Notes under the pieces: generated by a model
Seen by the model: the letters and a program-made list of their open reading frames with translations, nothing else
The model's database searches: none
What the model was told of the DNA's origin: nothing
NCBI GenBank assembly: GCA_023055355.1
Contig: JALJCS010000010.1
Span: 19,731,001 to 19,795,000, forward strand
Direction of reading: 5' to 3'
DNA length: 64,000 bases
Source of the DNA: Agelaius tricolor
Taxonomy: Eukaryota > Chordata > Aves > Passeriformes > Icteridae
Shown here: piece by piece, positions 1 to 13,331 of the stretch
Layout: each line of letters begins with the position of its first letter
Numbering within the stretch: position 1 is the first letter of the stretch
Program-made: the position numbers and the translations under genes

Positions 1-3000
1 TATTTGGCAGAGAGAAGAGAGACTCTCCCTTCAAGGCCTGCGGGTATCAGCATGGTGGGGTATCCAGCCGAGCTGAAGTAGCAGTGTGCATTTCCTTTCC
101 TCATCACTGTTTGTGCTACTCTTGATCTGGAAAGGTCTCTTTGTAAATCATTTGCCTTTCCTCCCCTCCTTCCCAGAGATCCTGTATTTAAACTCTTACA
201 TTTCCTATACTTGAAGCTACATGTTTTTTATTGTATGGAAGGCTTTGTCTTAAGTTTTATTGCTAAGGCTTATTTGTTGCCAAAAGTCTGTGTGCTACAT
301 TTTGAAGATCTCAAATAATGAGAGGGAAAGTCTTGCTCTCCGTTCCTTTTTCTCTGTGGCAGCTTACAGGGCTTCCACATTTCAGAACAGAGGTACAGTA
401 CTAGCAGTGAAAGCCTGTTGTGCCAGGACTGCTGCTGAAAAGTCCATCATACAAAGGCCTCAGCGTGAATGTACTTCTAAAATGTAAATTAGGATCAATT
501 CTTTTTGAACATCTTCCAAATATTCAGAGTTATGACATTAAAAAAATACACAAGAACATGTCCCAATCCTCTATTCTTCTCAAATGAATTGCATATTACT
601 TTGTTCCATGGGAAATTCTGAAGATTTTTTCCTCCCATTTTATTTATCTCTTAAATAATTATATATTTGTTAATTCTCTTTGAAGTCTAGGATACTTACT
701 CTGAATTATGCAGTTTCACAAATGCCATTAAATATTTTTAAAAGAGTGGCCCTTCCTGGAAGAGGGGACAGCTCTGACTGCCACTGGTAACTGTTTCCCA
801 TCTAACACTTGAACTGAGATCGAGGTGATAATCTGAGGAGCAGAGGCTCACTGGTCTGGATGTAGCTGAAAGGTGAGCAGAAGAAAAACTTGACTTTTAA
901 AGGTAACTTGTTACTGAATGGTATCCTAGCAGTGGATATAGGTTTTGGGAACATTGTTCATTTCTTTATCTCATGGGATTTTAAAAAAATATAGTTTAAT
1001 TAGAAACAGAGCAGATCTAAATATATAGCTGCAAAGACAGATGCTCAATTCTTTAGAATGTTATAATGATATACTAATAGAAACTCCACTGAAAAGGGCA
1101 TCCACTGCTATTTATATCACTACAACAAAATCAGTTAATTTTTTGCCATGAAAAAGGGGAAATTAATTTGTTTCTCCCTATGAAGATTTTCAAGTCCTTG
1201 TGATAGAAAATATCTGAATGCCTTTAGGGCATCTTTGATTTGCTCATCATTTTCTGGTAGTTACTGTGCCTTGTTTTGTCCTTTCCGTAAGTGAGAGATG
1301 GGAAGGCAGCTTAAAGTGCAGAGGAAAGAGTAAATTTTCAGAATTGTGTGTTGTAGTCAGGAGGGAGTTCTGAGGACAACGCTTTCTTCTGCTCACTAGT
1401 GTTTTTTCCAAACTTTTGCTTTTTTCAAGGGGAGAGAATTTACAAGAAATTTAATTTCCCCTCAAGAATTTTGCTAGATTTGTATTTGGATCTGGGTCAC
1501 TGGTGTTCTGCCTTCTTTGTGACTCAATACTTCTGTTCATGCTTGTGCCAAAGAGATTTGACAGCTCTTGAGTTCAACTTCTTCAGTGATGGAGGAAATG
1601 TGAGGCTGTTTCTCTCAAGCTGCTTTCCCCTAGTGGTAGAGGTCAGCATTTGGCTATGACAGTTCTCCTTTATTTTTTTGGCAGGCAGTTCTCTGACATT
1701 CCTGTTACTGAGATCATCCTCACTGGGCTTTCAGAAGAACATCTGACTGGGGTTCAAATTCTTCACCTTCTGCTGTTCTGATCATATAGTATGTTCTAGG
1801 AGAGGTTTTGCTCCTTGCCATTAATAATTAATTTGTTTCTAGATACCTTTTGTTAACACTAAGATCTGTTAATTTGTGGTTTCTCCCTTTCATTGTGATT
1901 TGGTTCCATGTTAAGGGTGGGGATTCTTTTAATCCCAAAGATAATTTAAGGGAATAAAAGTACCATTAAATTACTGCAGTCTGAGTCATACTTGGTCTGT
2001 GAGTTTATTTCCCTGGCCTTCCCACACAGCGTTTCCGATATGCAGTGAGCTGAGGGTGTGCAGGAAAGACTTTAGAGTGACCTAGATACTATTTAACTCT
2101 TTACTAGGGGGTGGCTCTCTGACACTGGGTATAGCCTTTGCCTCTTTCCAGTCTCAGTCCTTTCCTATGTGATAATTGTATCCATTCTATTTCCTTGCCT
2201 CTTAGTGGGTTTTATATAAAGTATTTTAAAGTTTCTACTTGAATTGCTTTAAGCATCTTGTTTAATTAAATTGATTGGAAAAATTAGAAAACTATTTTAA
2301 AACCTGAAGTGCAGGCATGGAGATTCATCCTCAGGAGTTACAGCTTCTTTCCTGTAGTACTTTATCACTTCTAAGAGAAAAGCTTGTTCTGCTGCCCTCT
2401 TGCAGGCAAAGAAATAGTCATCTCAGGCTCTCTGAAACAAAAAGGTCTGTAAAGCCCAGAAACACTGTGATCATGTCATACAAGCTTCCTTGCTGGCATG
2501 TAATGCTGAGTATGTTCAAGAAAGGTGGTGATAATGGATTGACTTTACTGACTTTGGGCTTGCCTGTCAACTTTGCAGTCATGCAGGGTTTGATTGATTT
2601 TTCTTGACTCTGTGTAAGAATGTGGTTTTTTGACTAATGCCTTCTGTGGCTGCTGATGTTCTGGGTTTGTGAAACTCCCCCAGATGCTCCTTTTAAGAAA
2701 CTTTTGACTGTATATCTTATTCTGCTTCATGTAGTTTCCATCCAGGTTTGCAGTTGACACAGCAAACTGGAAGATCTTAATTTTCTCTGAGCCCAGCTGA
2801 CTCCCCCCTTTGCACAAATACTTTTGGGTTGGGTTTTCCCTGCTAGGCCAGGATTAACCTCTATCATCTGTGTTCTTCACTGTGAAGCCCAGTGATCCGA
2901 CTGCTTCCTTGGGCACGCTGCCAAAAGTGCAGTCTGGGACACTGGGCTTACCCTTCCATGATGGTATTTACATGGTCATTTTGCAAAAGTCACTGGAGAT

Positions 3001-4198
3001 GAGGGGCTGGGGATCACATGTGGTTCAGGGCTCTGTGTGTCCTGCAGGGCAGTCTGGGGGTGCCCAGGGCGTGGGCCTGCAGCCCTGGCTGCTGCTCAGG
3101 GCCCAGTGGGCTGATGGTGCAGTGCTTCCAGAGGGCTTCCATTGTCCTGGGCTGCTGCAGTGATGGGATCTGAACAGATTAATGATGTTTTAAAGAAAAG
3201 GGTACATTTAAGCTACCAAAAGCAGATTTCTATGTAAGTATCTATTACATACTCTTTGCAAAACTGCAGAAATCAAACTCTGCCTCCTGCTTTCCTCAGT
3301 CAATATTCAAAAGATCATCTAAGCAGTGTGAAACTGAGGAAGTGTCACTGAATATGACCCTGACGCATCAGCTACAGAGGTTGCACTTTAGATTTTGTGT
3401 TACAGCTTGTGATTGCTCATCTATCTAAAATTTGGCAACAGATGGATAGTATTTTTTTAATGCATAACACTCCTCTATCCCTGTCTCAGCACTTAATACT
3501 ACTGCAGGCATCTTTTCAACAGAGCCGTGCAGTTACAATCAATAATATGTGAGCTGATGTTTCTGCTCAATAACATACAGCCACTTAAATGCCCTTCTGA
3601 AGTATATTGACCCCTGGAGAGAACTACTTTAGTACAACCATCTTCCCTATTGAAATGGAGTTATTTGCTATTCAGCACAGCTGGGACTTGAGACTGCAGA
3701 AGCAGATTCAAATAGAGATAAAGTCTACATGCCATGCTATTAAGGGGACAAGGCATCTGGAAGGCTTAGCAGTGATTTTGAGTAATTTGTCCGTTTAGCT
3801 CTGTTCTAATAAGATTGACATTAAGTTACCAGAAATTAAAGGAGTTTGTACTTTATTTATTGTAGTGTCTTCATTACAAGGTGCTAATCCCAGTATAGAA
3901 TAGCTATTGAAGGCAGGATGTAACTATGAGTATTTCATAGAAGAACCACTTTAAAATGCAGTTCAGAGAAACTGGAAGTTATTTGAACATATAGAGACTT
4001 TCCCTCTCCAGCCTTCCAGACAGAAGAGAGGCAGCCAACACTTTCTGAGATGGGATGTTAAATTAGTGCAAGCTAGAGGTAAGGACAAACAGTTATCTTT
4101 ATGTGTAGTGTACTTTAATCCAGCAGACTAAGTGTTGGAAATCCTCTTGTCTTTTCAGTTGTCTTAATGTTACAAAGCCAGAGGGCAAAACATACAAA

Positions 4199-4243
4199 AT
4201 ACCTTGATGTAGTTAAAAAAATACCTTGATGTAGTTAAAAAAA
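4199..4243. repeat. 22-bp tandem duplication
   Basis: Two adjacent identical copies of a 22-bp unit (ATACCTTGATG followed by TAGTTAAAAAA) lie head to tail at 4199-4220 and 4221-4242. Perfect identity suggests a recent slippage or duplication event within the intron. Confidence 0.9.
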
Positions 4244-7200
4244 GTTATCAATGCTAGGCATTATACTAGCAACAAAACATCTTCAGTGCAAGAAAAAACA
4301 TTATGTATGCATGTACATATAGATATATGTACTTTTTATATATGTAATTTTCACAAAATGTGAAACAGTTTTTTGTAGTTCGGAGTTGGCAGATGGATCA
4401 GGGCTTGGGAAATGGGGTGTGGTTGGAAGTGCCCTTTTATGGCAGTCCTCAATCTCATGGTTTTCTAGACTGATGGCTTCCTTGAGGCACTGTCTGTTTA
4501 AACTGAATGTATAAGACTTGGTTAGCAACCTTCACCAGAAATGAAATTGATATGCAAGAATAAATTAAAGAGTAATCTTCTGCAAGTATGTAGGCTTGTG
4601 GTATTAATAGGTGTCTGCCTATCTATCCGGAGAGGAGGTAATCTCACACTAGCTAAGCCTGTAGCCAAATGATAAAATCATTTTGATTTACACTGTTCTG
4701 ACTAAGCAAGAGAAAAAAGTATTGGGAAGTGTAGATAAATGATTTTATTTTCCCTTTGCCTTTTCCTTAATTCCCTCCCACAAGAAAAAGAAATATGCTT
4801 AGGAATAGCCAAAATAATGGACAATGCATCATGTGCTGACAATGACTGAATTTGGCTTCCTTGCATGGAGGAGGAGGAATTCAAAAATAAAATGTCTTCA
4901 GGTAGAGAGGCTCATTTATGCTCCCAAGCTGATCTCTACTGTTTAACAGAGGGAAGAGGAAAGAGTTATGAATAACAAGAACTGCTCTCTTATGTCTTCA
5001 TGCTTTTATTCTTTCAAGCTGTTAGTGTAGGCTCTGCAAAATCAGTGAGGCTGAAATTTGCCAAGATTTATGGTTGAGCATGGAAGTAGTGCTGTACTTT
5101 CAGATTAAAACAGCAAGCAGTGGTAAATCAATACATGCACATCTGCAGACCTGCCATGAGCTTGGCTTATAACTACATATTAATATTCATCTGGGTTAAT
5201 TTCTCATCCTCCCAAATCATTGTCCTGAGTAGTGATCATTTCTCAGTATAAAGAAAAGGATGAAAAAAATCACTAGACTGTAGAAACAACATTTCAGCTT
5301 TGTAATTTGAACCTTTTTGTTACTTTCTTGCTATGCTTGCAAATGAATTATTATTAAAAAAAAAAAAAAACCTGTATCTTTTGTGCCCATGTGAAACCCT
5401 ATGCTTTCATGTCTTTTGTATTCTTTCTGGGAGCCACAGAAACTATGATAATTTATTTGCAAATAATATTGTTTCAAGCTTTCAGTTGGGTGAAAAATGC
5501 AGATTTTTTTTTTTCAGTACATAATTTGTGTCCATTCTGTAGCACTAGGGTAAGAAAACAACAGGGTTGAGACCATTTGCTCTCTTAAAAGAACATGGTT
5601 TTGTTCTTCCATCTTGTAACAGCAGGAAATTGTAACCTCTTCCCATATACTGGAATAGCCTTGTCAGTAGTTGCACATCAAATTGCTGCAGAAAATGTAG
5701 ATGATCCTGTGTTTTCTTAAGTAAGAGTGATGGTAGTACTAAAAAGTGAATTAGCCAAGAATTCCAAGTATCTTTTAATTGAATAATTTTTTTTTTCTTT
5801 TTGTAAAGTCAGGGTTCTCCAGAACTGCTGAACTGGATGCTGGACAGTAGAGATTAGGAAGTGCAGCCTGCTTTGTGAGGCAGACACTGAGAAGCAGACT
5901 CCTTGATTTTTCTGATGTTGTAGCATTTACTGGCAACTTCTTGTTTGAATCATCTTAATGCATTTTAGTTGATTTATTATAATTTATGATAATTCTGAGA
6001 TTTATTGTTTGACTATCTGAATAACTGCAAACTGTTTTCATGCAAAGGATCCTCAGTTCTCTCTTTTATGGTGAAACTTTCTGTAATGCTTTCAGTGGAA
6101 GAGCATTTCACATAAATTACAATATTCTATATTAGAAGCAGAATAGTAGCAAATTAGTTTCTAAACCATTCTATCTGATTTGCACACATGTCTGCATATT
6201 TAAAAATTTTTCTGTAAGGAACAATACCACATAATTTATAAGGAAAACCAGAGTGGTCTTTCGCTCTCATTGGTTAACAAACTCAATAGATCTTTGGCAG
6301 GAAACAGCACTTTTAATGTCAACCAGCAATTGTGTCCCTGCAAACAGATGTTTGAAAACCATAACTCTGCACAGTTTACACATTTAAAAATACTTCATAT
6401 GTGTGTTTTTAAACGGGTAAATTGAAAAATCTTCTATAAGTGTAGGCAAAAATTAGTTAGGAAAAATCACTTCAGTTTTGCTGTGCTATTGATTTCATAA
6501 ACTGTGAAGATTATGATAAACAATTTCCTTTTCTGAAAGAATAGACATTTGTTTTAATGCATTACTTTGATTTTTATTTTCTTTTTCTTCCATTTACGAG
6601 TAAGCAAGCTATGATTACTTAGACAATACTTGCACTTCAAAGTGTGTCAAAGAGGCAAATCTGTTTGTGTTTCTGTTAAGTTATTTATCCTGCTTAACCT
6701 ATAAACTGTAAAGTAACAAGGCTACTGAATTGACAGATAGCCTAGCAGATGGTTCAGAGATTATGCAAAATCACCTCAGCTTGTCAGAAGTCAGGTTGGG
6801 TTACTGCAGGGGCAGAGGCAGCAAGAAGGACAGAACAGGATCATTTTTCACAATTTGTTGCTTGAAATTCCGTTTTTCTTCACAGCATGTGACGTCCTGT
6901 GTCTACCGTTAAAGTAGCTATGCAATCAACAAATTTAGGACCAGCATGTTTGTATTCTGGCTTTTATAAGAGTCATTAGGTTGATGAGAATCTTTAGGAG
7001 TCTGTGAAATATGAAAGCTGATCTCCAGTGCAGAGCAAGAGGTCAACTCTGCCACTTTAGCTGCTATTGCCCTCTCCTTTTTCAGCGTCTGGAGCCGTTG
7101 TCTCTCCCTACCATAACACTGAGCAGCATTCTCTTGTTAGCCTATGGAAGATTAAATGGAAATTAGGTGCCATATGTTTAGTAGTAAAAATCATGTTGCA

Positions 7201-7408
7201 GCTGAGCAAGGATAGGCCAAAACTGAGGGCTTTGACAAAAATCTCTCCCTGAAGAGAGGGTGATTATTAATCATAGCTCTGCCAAGTATCTGAATTCACA
7301 TCCTCAGTGGAGCGGCTGGGGCTGCAGACACTGATAAACTTGTCAGAGCCTAGAAAAGAATTTGCAGGTTCATCCTTCAGAATTTGCCTTTTTCTTTCTT
7401 TTAAAGTT

Positions 7409-7433
7409 AAAAAAAAAAAAAAAAAAAAAAAAA
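7409..7433. repeat. Poly(A) run of 25 bases
   Basis: An uninterrupted A tract follows a pyrimidine-rich stretch (TTTTTCTTTCTTTTAAAG). It could be the tail of an old retroposed sequence. However, no recognisable element lies directly upstream, so it is scored as simple sequence. Confidence 0.85.
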
Positions 7434-7899
7434 GCCCCCAAAACCCTAATGTAAATTGATTGTGTTTTTTCTCAGAGTAGCATTTTTCTTTATGCCTGAC
7501 AGGGCATAATATGAGAGCCTTCCCCTCCAACTCCAAAAGCTTTTTGCTGGGAGTGGGTGTGCATATGTGTGTGTGCATACTTAACGGATTATTTTTAATT
7601 TTTTTTCCCCCCATGACTGTGTCATCATATTACTGAAGTATAACTTTTTTTAAGTACTGCTTTTTCACATATTGCAACATTCTTAACCTTATAAAGTAAA
7701 ATTAAATAAACATGCCCTTACATATTTGTTGGTTTAAAATTGACAGAGTACACACCTCTGCAAGCAGCTGTTGAAAGTCTGTTCATTAAGAAACTAAAAA
7801 GCCACATTGGGAAAGCTGCTTTAGTGTCAGCTGTAATATTTCTGAAATGTTTAAAATGCCCAGAGATATTAAAATGCAAAGTCTTCCTCGGCTGTGCAG

Positions 7900-7950
7900 G
7901 ATGATGTGCAGTGGGTCTTGCTTAAAGATGTTGTGCAGTGGTTCTTGCTT
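7900..7950. repeat. Imperfect 27-bp tandem duplication
   Basis: A 24-bp core of the form GATGNTGTGCAGTGGNTCTT, followed by GCTT, occurs at 7900-7923 and again at 7927-7950. The period is 27 bp and there are two mismatches between the copies. Confidence 0.75.
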
Positions 7951-8964
7951 TTAAAATAATCAGTTTGTTGTACAACAAGGATCATATTAATTGAAAAACC
8001 TACATCCCAAAAATAGCTGTAGGATGCTAATGGGACTCCTTCCTGTTGAATTTCAGTCAGCTTCTAAGGAATGGATAGAGGTTATTCACATCTCTACAAA
8101 GCAAGAGCAGAAGGAAGCAAACATTTCCTGATTCTAAAAACATATCTTCCCTATCCCCACAGCTTATCTTTGTCTGAACCAGGAAATAACTACTCTTGGG
8201 AAAAACAAATTGGGTAGCTGAAAAATAATAATTTCCAAAATCTATTTTTGTGTGTCACTGTCCATTAAGATTTTGAATTCCTGATTATTTTTAGTTCTAA
8301 GAAGCATTTACATTTGTGTAGAGCCTGTACACTACAAGCCAAATACCTATTCATAAAATACTGCTTTTTATCTGTTGAAATTAACATTGTCCAAGAAACT
8401 CACAAGGCATTTGTTCACACTTTGCTAATTTGTGTTTGTCCATTGTGCAAAGCATCTGGTCCTGTGAGGACAGACAATGGTAAGAGATGAGAAAATATCT
8501 GGACTTGCATCTGGTTTTACTGCTTTTGATTACTTCTCAGGGAAATCTGGAATTGTGACCTAGTGAGACTGAAGAACAGATTATTTGTACCAAAATAAAA
8601 GTGGTTTGCACTGTGGAGGTGTTGGTAGTTACATTGGTAATGATGATGACATACACTGATTCTTATTAAAAACAGGAATTAAATTAAAAAGAAGAGTTAA
8701 AAACAGACATCTTGTGAAGAAAGCTTTGCTGATCTTAAGGAAGAGTTTACAGCAGTATATAAGAATATTGATTTGTCAGTAAAGGCAAAGTTCATAGGAG
8801 CCTAGGGTGTTTTGGCTTTTTTAGTTGGGGGATCTTTTTTCTGGTGGTTTTTTTTTTTTAGTACCCAGATCTCAAAAGTAATCTTTACATTAATAGACTA
8901 AATGTAATTTTTGTAATTTTGTAAAGACAAAACTGTAGTTGGCTTTTATAATAATAAATTCTCA

Positions 8965-8998
8965 TTTATTTGGAGGTATTATTTATCTCCCAAATAAA
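8965..8998. repeat. Small AT-rich inverted repeat (hairpin)
   Basis: The left arm TTTATTTGGAG (8965-8975) pairs with the right arm CTCCCAAATAAA (8987-8998) with one bulged C. The 11-nt loop is AT-rich. No flanking target-site duplication or terminal-repeat structure was recognised, so it is not called a MITE. Confidence 0.55.
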
Positions 8999-9483
8999 AT
9001 AATAACAAATGGGAATGAGAACTATTTGGATATATGGGTATTTTGAAAATACCATCTTTCTTCTGAAGTACAGAGAGTCAAAGGGACAATTATTAAGAAA
9101 GGAAGGAACTAGCTTCATATCAAAACCACATGATCATTTAACACCATGTCATCAAAAGAACACTTTAATTTAGGCACTCAAGTAAGTTCTGTTTTGCATA
9201 CCAGAAAAATATGGTCTAATGTGGGAAACAAGGCACATCTGGTGGCATTGGTTAACCCAGTGGTTGAATATCTGAAACTAGGAAAGAAGACTACTAAATT
9301 GAATAAATTAGCCAAATCTAACAATTTTGAGACAGACCTCATACTAGAATAAAGCTAGAATATCCATACGCATTAACTTGGAAAGTAAAAATATGAAAGT
9401 ATAACTGCAACTTTTCATGTAATGTTTTATTATGCATTTAAAATGATTGGTCCAGCTTTTGGTGGTAGATGCTTTATTATGTT

Positions 9484-10230
9484 CTGGTAGAAAACCTTTA
9501 GGCGCCTGATGGCCTTGAAGGCACTGAGTATTCCAAAGAGTTTCTCAAGGAACAGTGTGTCTTCCAACAACAGAAAACAAAATACGGACAAAATGTTCTC
9601 AGCAATGTTTCCTTCTGAGCGACAGCATAGATGTGGTGAAGAAGAATTTTAAAATGGAAACCATATGGTTTGATTCTGTTCTTAAAACTCAGTCTTCTGC
9701 TGGATTGAATAAATTTCTTTATCAAGTTTTTGTAAGAAACATTTACCCACAACTAAAGAGTGGGATCAGAGTTGTCTGTCACAAAGACTAGCAGTGTTGT
9801 GTTGACAACTATTTTCCAAAATTCCCCATACTGAAAAATTGAAAATTTGATACATAGAGAAACAAAAACTCCCTTTATTTGTCTAAGCTTAAAAGGGACC
9901 AAGAGCTTAAGATTCAGTACACCACTTTCCCAAAAGGCAGCAGAGAGGCAGAGGTATGGGAGCCAGATAAAACTTTTTATGCTTGGGTTTTGGATCCAGA
10001 AGAAAAGATTGATGGTGCTGATCGTGTTCCTTTGGCTGTGCTGTTGGCTTAGAAATGCCCTGAGCATGGCAAGACCAGTGAGGAACAGGAGCAAACTGTA
10101 CCAAGTCAGCTCTTGCTGACAACTCCCTTGGCTCTTTTTCTCAGACCCAGGGAATTTTTTTTGCTCCTCCTGCACCAGGTGTTACAGAGGAACTGGGAAC
10201 TCCAGCAGAGATTGGGCCTTCCCATGAGCT
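9484..10230 (+). pseudogene. Protein-like, stop-interrupted stretch; possible retro-pseudogene of unknown parent
   Basis: Three protein-like segments follow one another on the + strand. The first (9502-9608) includes EYSKEFLKEQCVFQQQKTKY and ends at a TGA. The frame then shifts to one that runs with only a few stops from about 9555 to 10150. It includes METIWFDSVLKTQ, NKFLYQVFVRNIYPQLKSGI, EVWEPDKTFYAWVLDPEEK and DGADRVPLAVLL, broken by stops near 9789, 9840, 9855 and 10050. A third frame near 10140-10230 reads APPAPGVTEELGTPAEIGPS. Stops and shifts with no visible splice sites are what an old processed copy would show. I do not recognise the parent protein. Chance open frames in an intron remain possible. 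Confidence 0.35.
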
Positions 10231-13079
10231 GTTAGGGTTTTTCCTTGTCATGTCTCAACTGAGATGAATGTAATGGCTTCCACCCACTCTACAAGCAGGA
10301 TAGATGGTGGTATGGGTCTGGCTAGTAAGACTATCAGTTGCATATAAATCTTTTGAGTCACAGTGGTCAAAACAGAATACTCTGTGTTTGGGGAGGTGAG
10401 GATCTTAAAATTTGCACATCACTGATTTGCCGAAGTCCATGTTTGTTGTGTGCATTGATTTGAGGTCATACTGAAAGACAACATGATTTCATTTCAAACC
10501 AGAATTTGCTGCATTTAGAGTACATGCAAGGTACCCACTGGCCATGCTGTGTGGTGAATAAGGCCATCTTGAATAAGAAATATTTTTTTTTTGTTTTTGC
10601 TGTTGTCTCTTATATTTTTAAAGCTGATTTACAGACTAAGCAGGCCCATGCTTTTTCTTTTTAGCGTTACAATTAATGTATAGAAATTGCTTATGAAGTA
10701 TTTGCTTTATGCATTTTCATCTAGTTACTTGCCCTAGTCAAAATTACAATTTATTTTGATGTGGGTATATTAGGCAGCTGCATTTTATTTTAGGATTAAT
10801 TGGTCTGCTCTCCTATGTGACACCCCTTCCCAGATCTGCCTTTTTGTTGTGCTCTCTCCAGTCTATGAGTCACCTGGTGAGAATATTGGCCCCCTGTCAG
10901 AATATTTTATCTTCAGCCAGGTTCTCTTTTCTTTCACAATTCTACCTTAAAGTTAATTCATGTACTTGGAGCCACTTACAAGTTATGAAATCCGTGTCTG
11001 GTTTTACCACACAATTCTGGATCTTAAAACTAAGAGCATTCCATGAAGGGCAGTGATAAGATTCTAAGATGTAAAAATTAATCTATAACAAACACAGAAA
11101 ATATGCAGCATTTCTGTATATTAGAGGAGTTTTGACAGCACTACAGTAATGCAAACTGTAACAGCAGGATCTCTAGGAATGTTCTTTTAAAGGTGGACTG
11201 GACTTAGACAAAGGGAGATCACTGTTCATCTTCAACACAAAGTTCTGGACAGTTCAGGATGGAGGACCTAAGCAGCATTTAAAGGCAAGGGCTTTCCATG
11301 GTAGCAGAGATCCTTCTGGCATATTTTAGTCCAAGTCAACATCTTGTGGTAGAGAAATCCTTCACAGCAAAAGCTGGAAGACAGGTTGAGAGTACTGCAA
11401 AGGGAAGCACTGTAAGCATCGTGGTATGAGGTATATTACATTATGTTGTGGATGCAGATTTGAACAATTCATTCCAGACAAATCTTATCAAGCCTCTCAC
11501 TGCCTGTTCTTACTGTACCTCCCCTAATGCACACACAGATAAGTTCTTTCAACACTCAAAACAGCACTTTAGGCAGAGACTTCAAACTACTTCATTCCCC
11601 ATTCTTTGTCATGCTCATGATGGTGTCTTTTCACGCTCACATTTCTACATCTGTTCATCATACTGCCAGATGTACAAAGGGAGAAAAATAAATAGTGGTT
11701 CAGGTTGATTCATGTACTTGGTTTTCTAAAGACCCTTTTCTTTCAGCATTGTGGAGGCTGCCAAAATTAGGCTTCAAAGATGTTTTAAATGTCAAATGTA
11801 TCCCTAGCTATTTGCAGTGAATCTGTCAGGATGATTGTTTGCACTGTTTTTGACCATGTTGCTGAACAATATGATTAAAAAAAATATGTGGTGGTGCTTC
11901 ACTTCAAGTCTTCCAATTCAAAAGCATGTAAGACAAAGGTATAGTGCAGTGTTTGACATTCTTATTGCCTGGCAGTAGATTTTGGGGCAGCATGAGCCAG
12001 GTGAGGGCTATTTTTTCATTTCTGTGCTGTGAGGATGTAATAAGCAGTAGTAAACATTATCCTGGTGAGCAGCTGTACTGCATGTCTTCCTAGCTTGGCT
12101 TTGAACATGTTTCTTCTTTATCTTCTGTCCAGCCAGACATTTGTATTGGTGTTCTGTACCTCTTGTACACTGGGTCACAGGCAGTTGCTGAGCACACCCC
12201 TGTTAATCCCATACCCAGTGCACCCTGGCAATTATTTACCTGCCTCTTACCCAAGCTCTCTCTTTCTCAATGTGTGAGCTGATATTGGTACAAGTGCTGT
12301 ATAGAAAAGAGACACAAAGCTGAAAACATCTTTCCATCTCCAAACATAATTCAGACTGAAGAATGTGTTAAAAGCACTCAAAAGAAAAAAAAAACCCTGA
12401 GCTCTCTATTGCTGTTGAACATGAGTTTGATGTTATTTTGGGGAGAAAAATAACTCACTTAATAAGAAATACCTAGTTGCTTGTCACCAGCCAGATTAGC
12501 AGTTATTTCTAAAGACTAGTACTTAATTTAAAGGAAAGCATGTTTTAAAAAACTGTTTCAGCTGAAAGGGAATGAGCAAACACCAACTGCTGTAGAAGTG
12601 ATTCTGCCAGCCATGGAACAGTGCTTTGCTGTAGGTACAAAATCTCACCAAGCATGTGGAGCAGGAGAGAACCCTCAGCAAGTGCCTTAGACAACTAGAT
12701 GTATATAGGCTTTGAGAGGAGTTAGGATCTTCAGCAAGATCTAACATCATAGATGTCTTTGGGATACAAATTCTCTCTTGCTTGCTATAATCCTTTCTGT
12801 AAGCAGGCAATACATAGCAGTTTGTGTCATGACTGGTATATTTTATAGCTCATTGATTTCTGCAGGGTCATGACTGCAGTTGCACCCAATAAAGGACCAG
12901 TTGAAGACAGGAGCTCATGTTCAAAGCAGAGTATAACGACTGTAGAATTCAAGGGGAAGAAAAGTTTTCACAATGGTCATAATTTGAAGGAAGCACTTGG
13001 GAGAAACTGCAAGGAGTAATTCAGATCATATCAGATCACATGCTGGGAACAAGGAGGGGGTGCATCCTGCTGGCCAGGC

Positions 13080-13331
13080 TCAGAGTGGGTAAACTGCTTT
13101 TCTGTGCCTCATGGCGTGAGTGGAGAACAACTCATACATGGGAGGGAAAATCATAGGAGAAATCCTGGCGATAGCTGCTATTGTTATACAGGTTCCCAGT
13201 TTGTTCCTAGACTCACACTGCTGAAATTTCTTGGCAGCCTTCCATGGTGGCTGGTTCTTTGCAGGAGCCGTGCTATCTAGGACAGTGCAATAAATCACTA
13301 AGCCATCTTTGCACAGTGGAAGGTAGTCCAC
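13080..13331 (-). other. Unidentified minus-strand open frame (83 codons), possible pseudogene fragment
   Basis: Read on the minus strand, this frame includes RNFVDYLPLCKDGLVIYC, KNQPPWKAAKKFQQCES and ISPMIFPPMYELFSTHAMRH. It is bounded upstream by a TGA at about 13365. The segment has no ATG at its beginning (the open stretch begins at a GTG). It lies in a somewhat GC-richer patch (13080-13600) where neighbouring frames also look peptide-like. No family is recognised. It may be a degraded gene fragment or chance. Confidence 0.2.

Noticed and set aside
7267..7614. 115-codon minus-strand open frame
   Set aside because: It depends on the poly(A) run at 7409 being read as poly-Phe. No coding features elsewhere.
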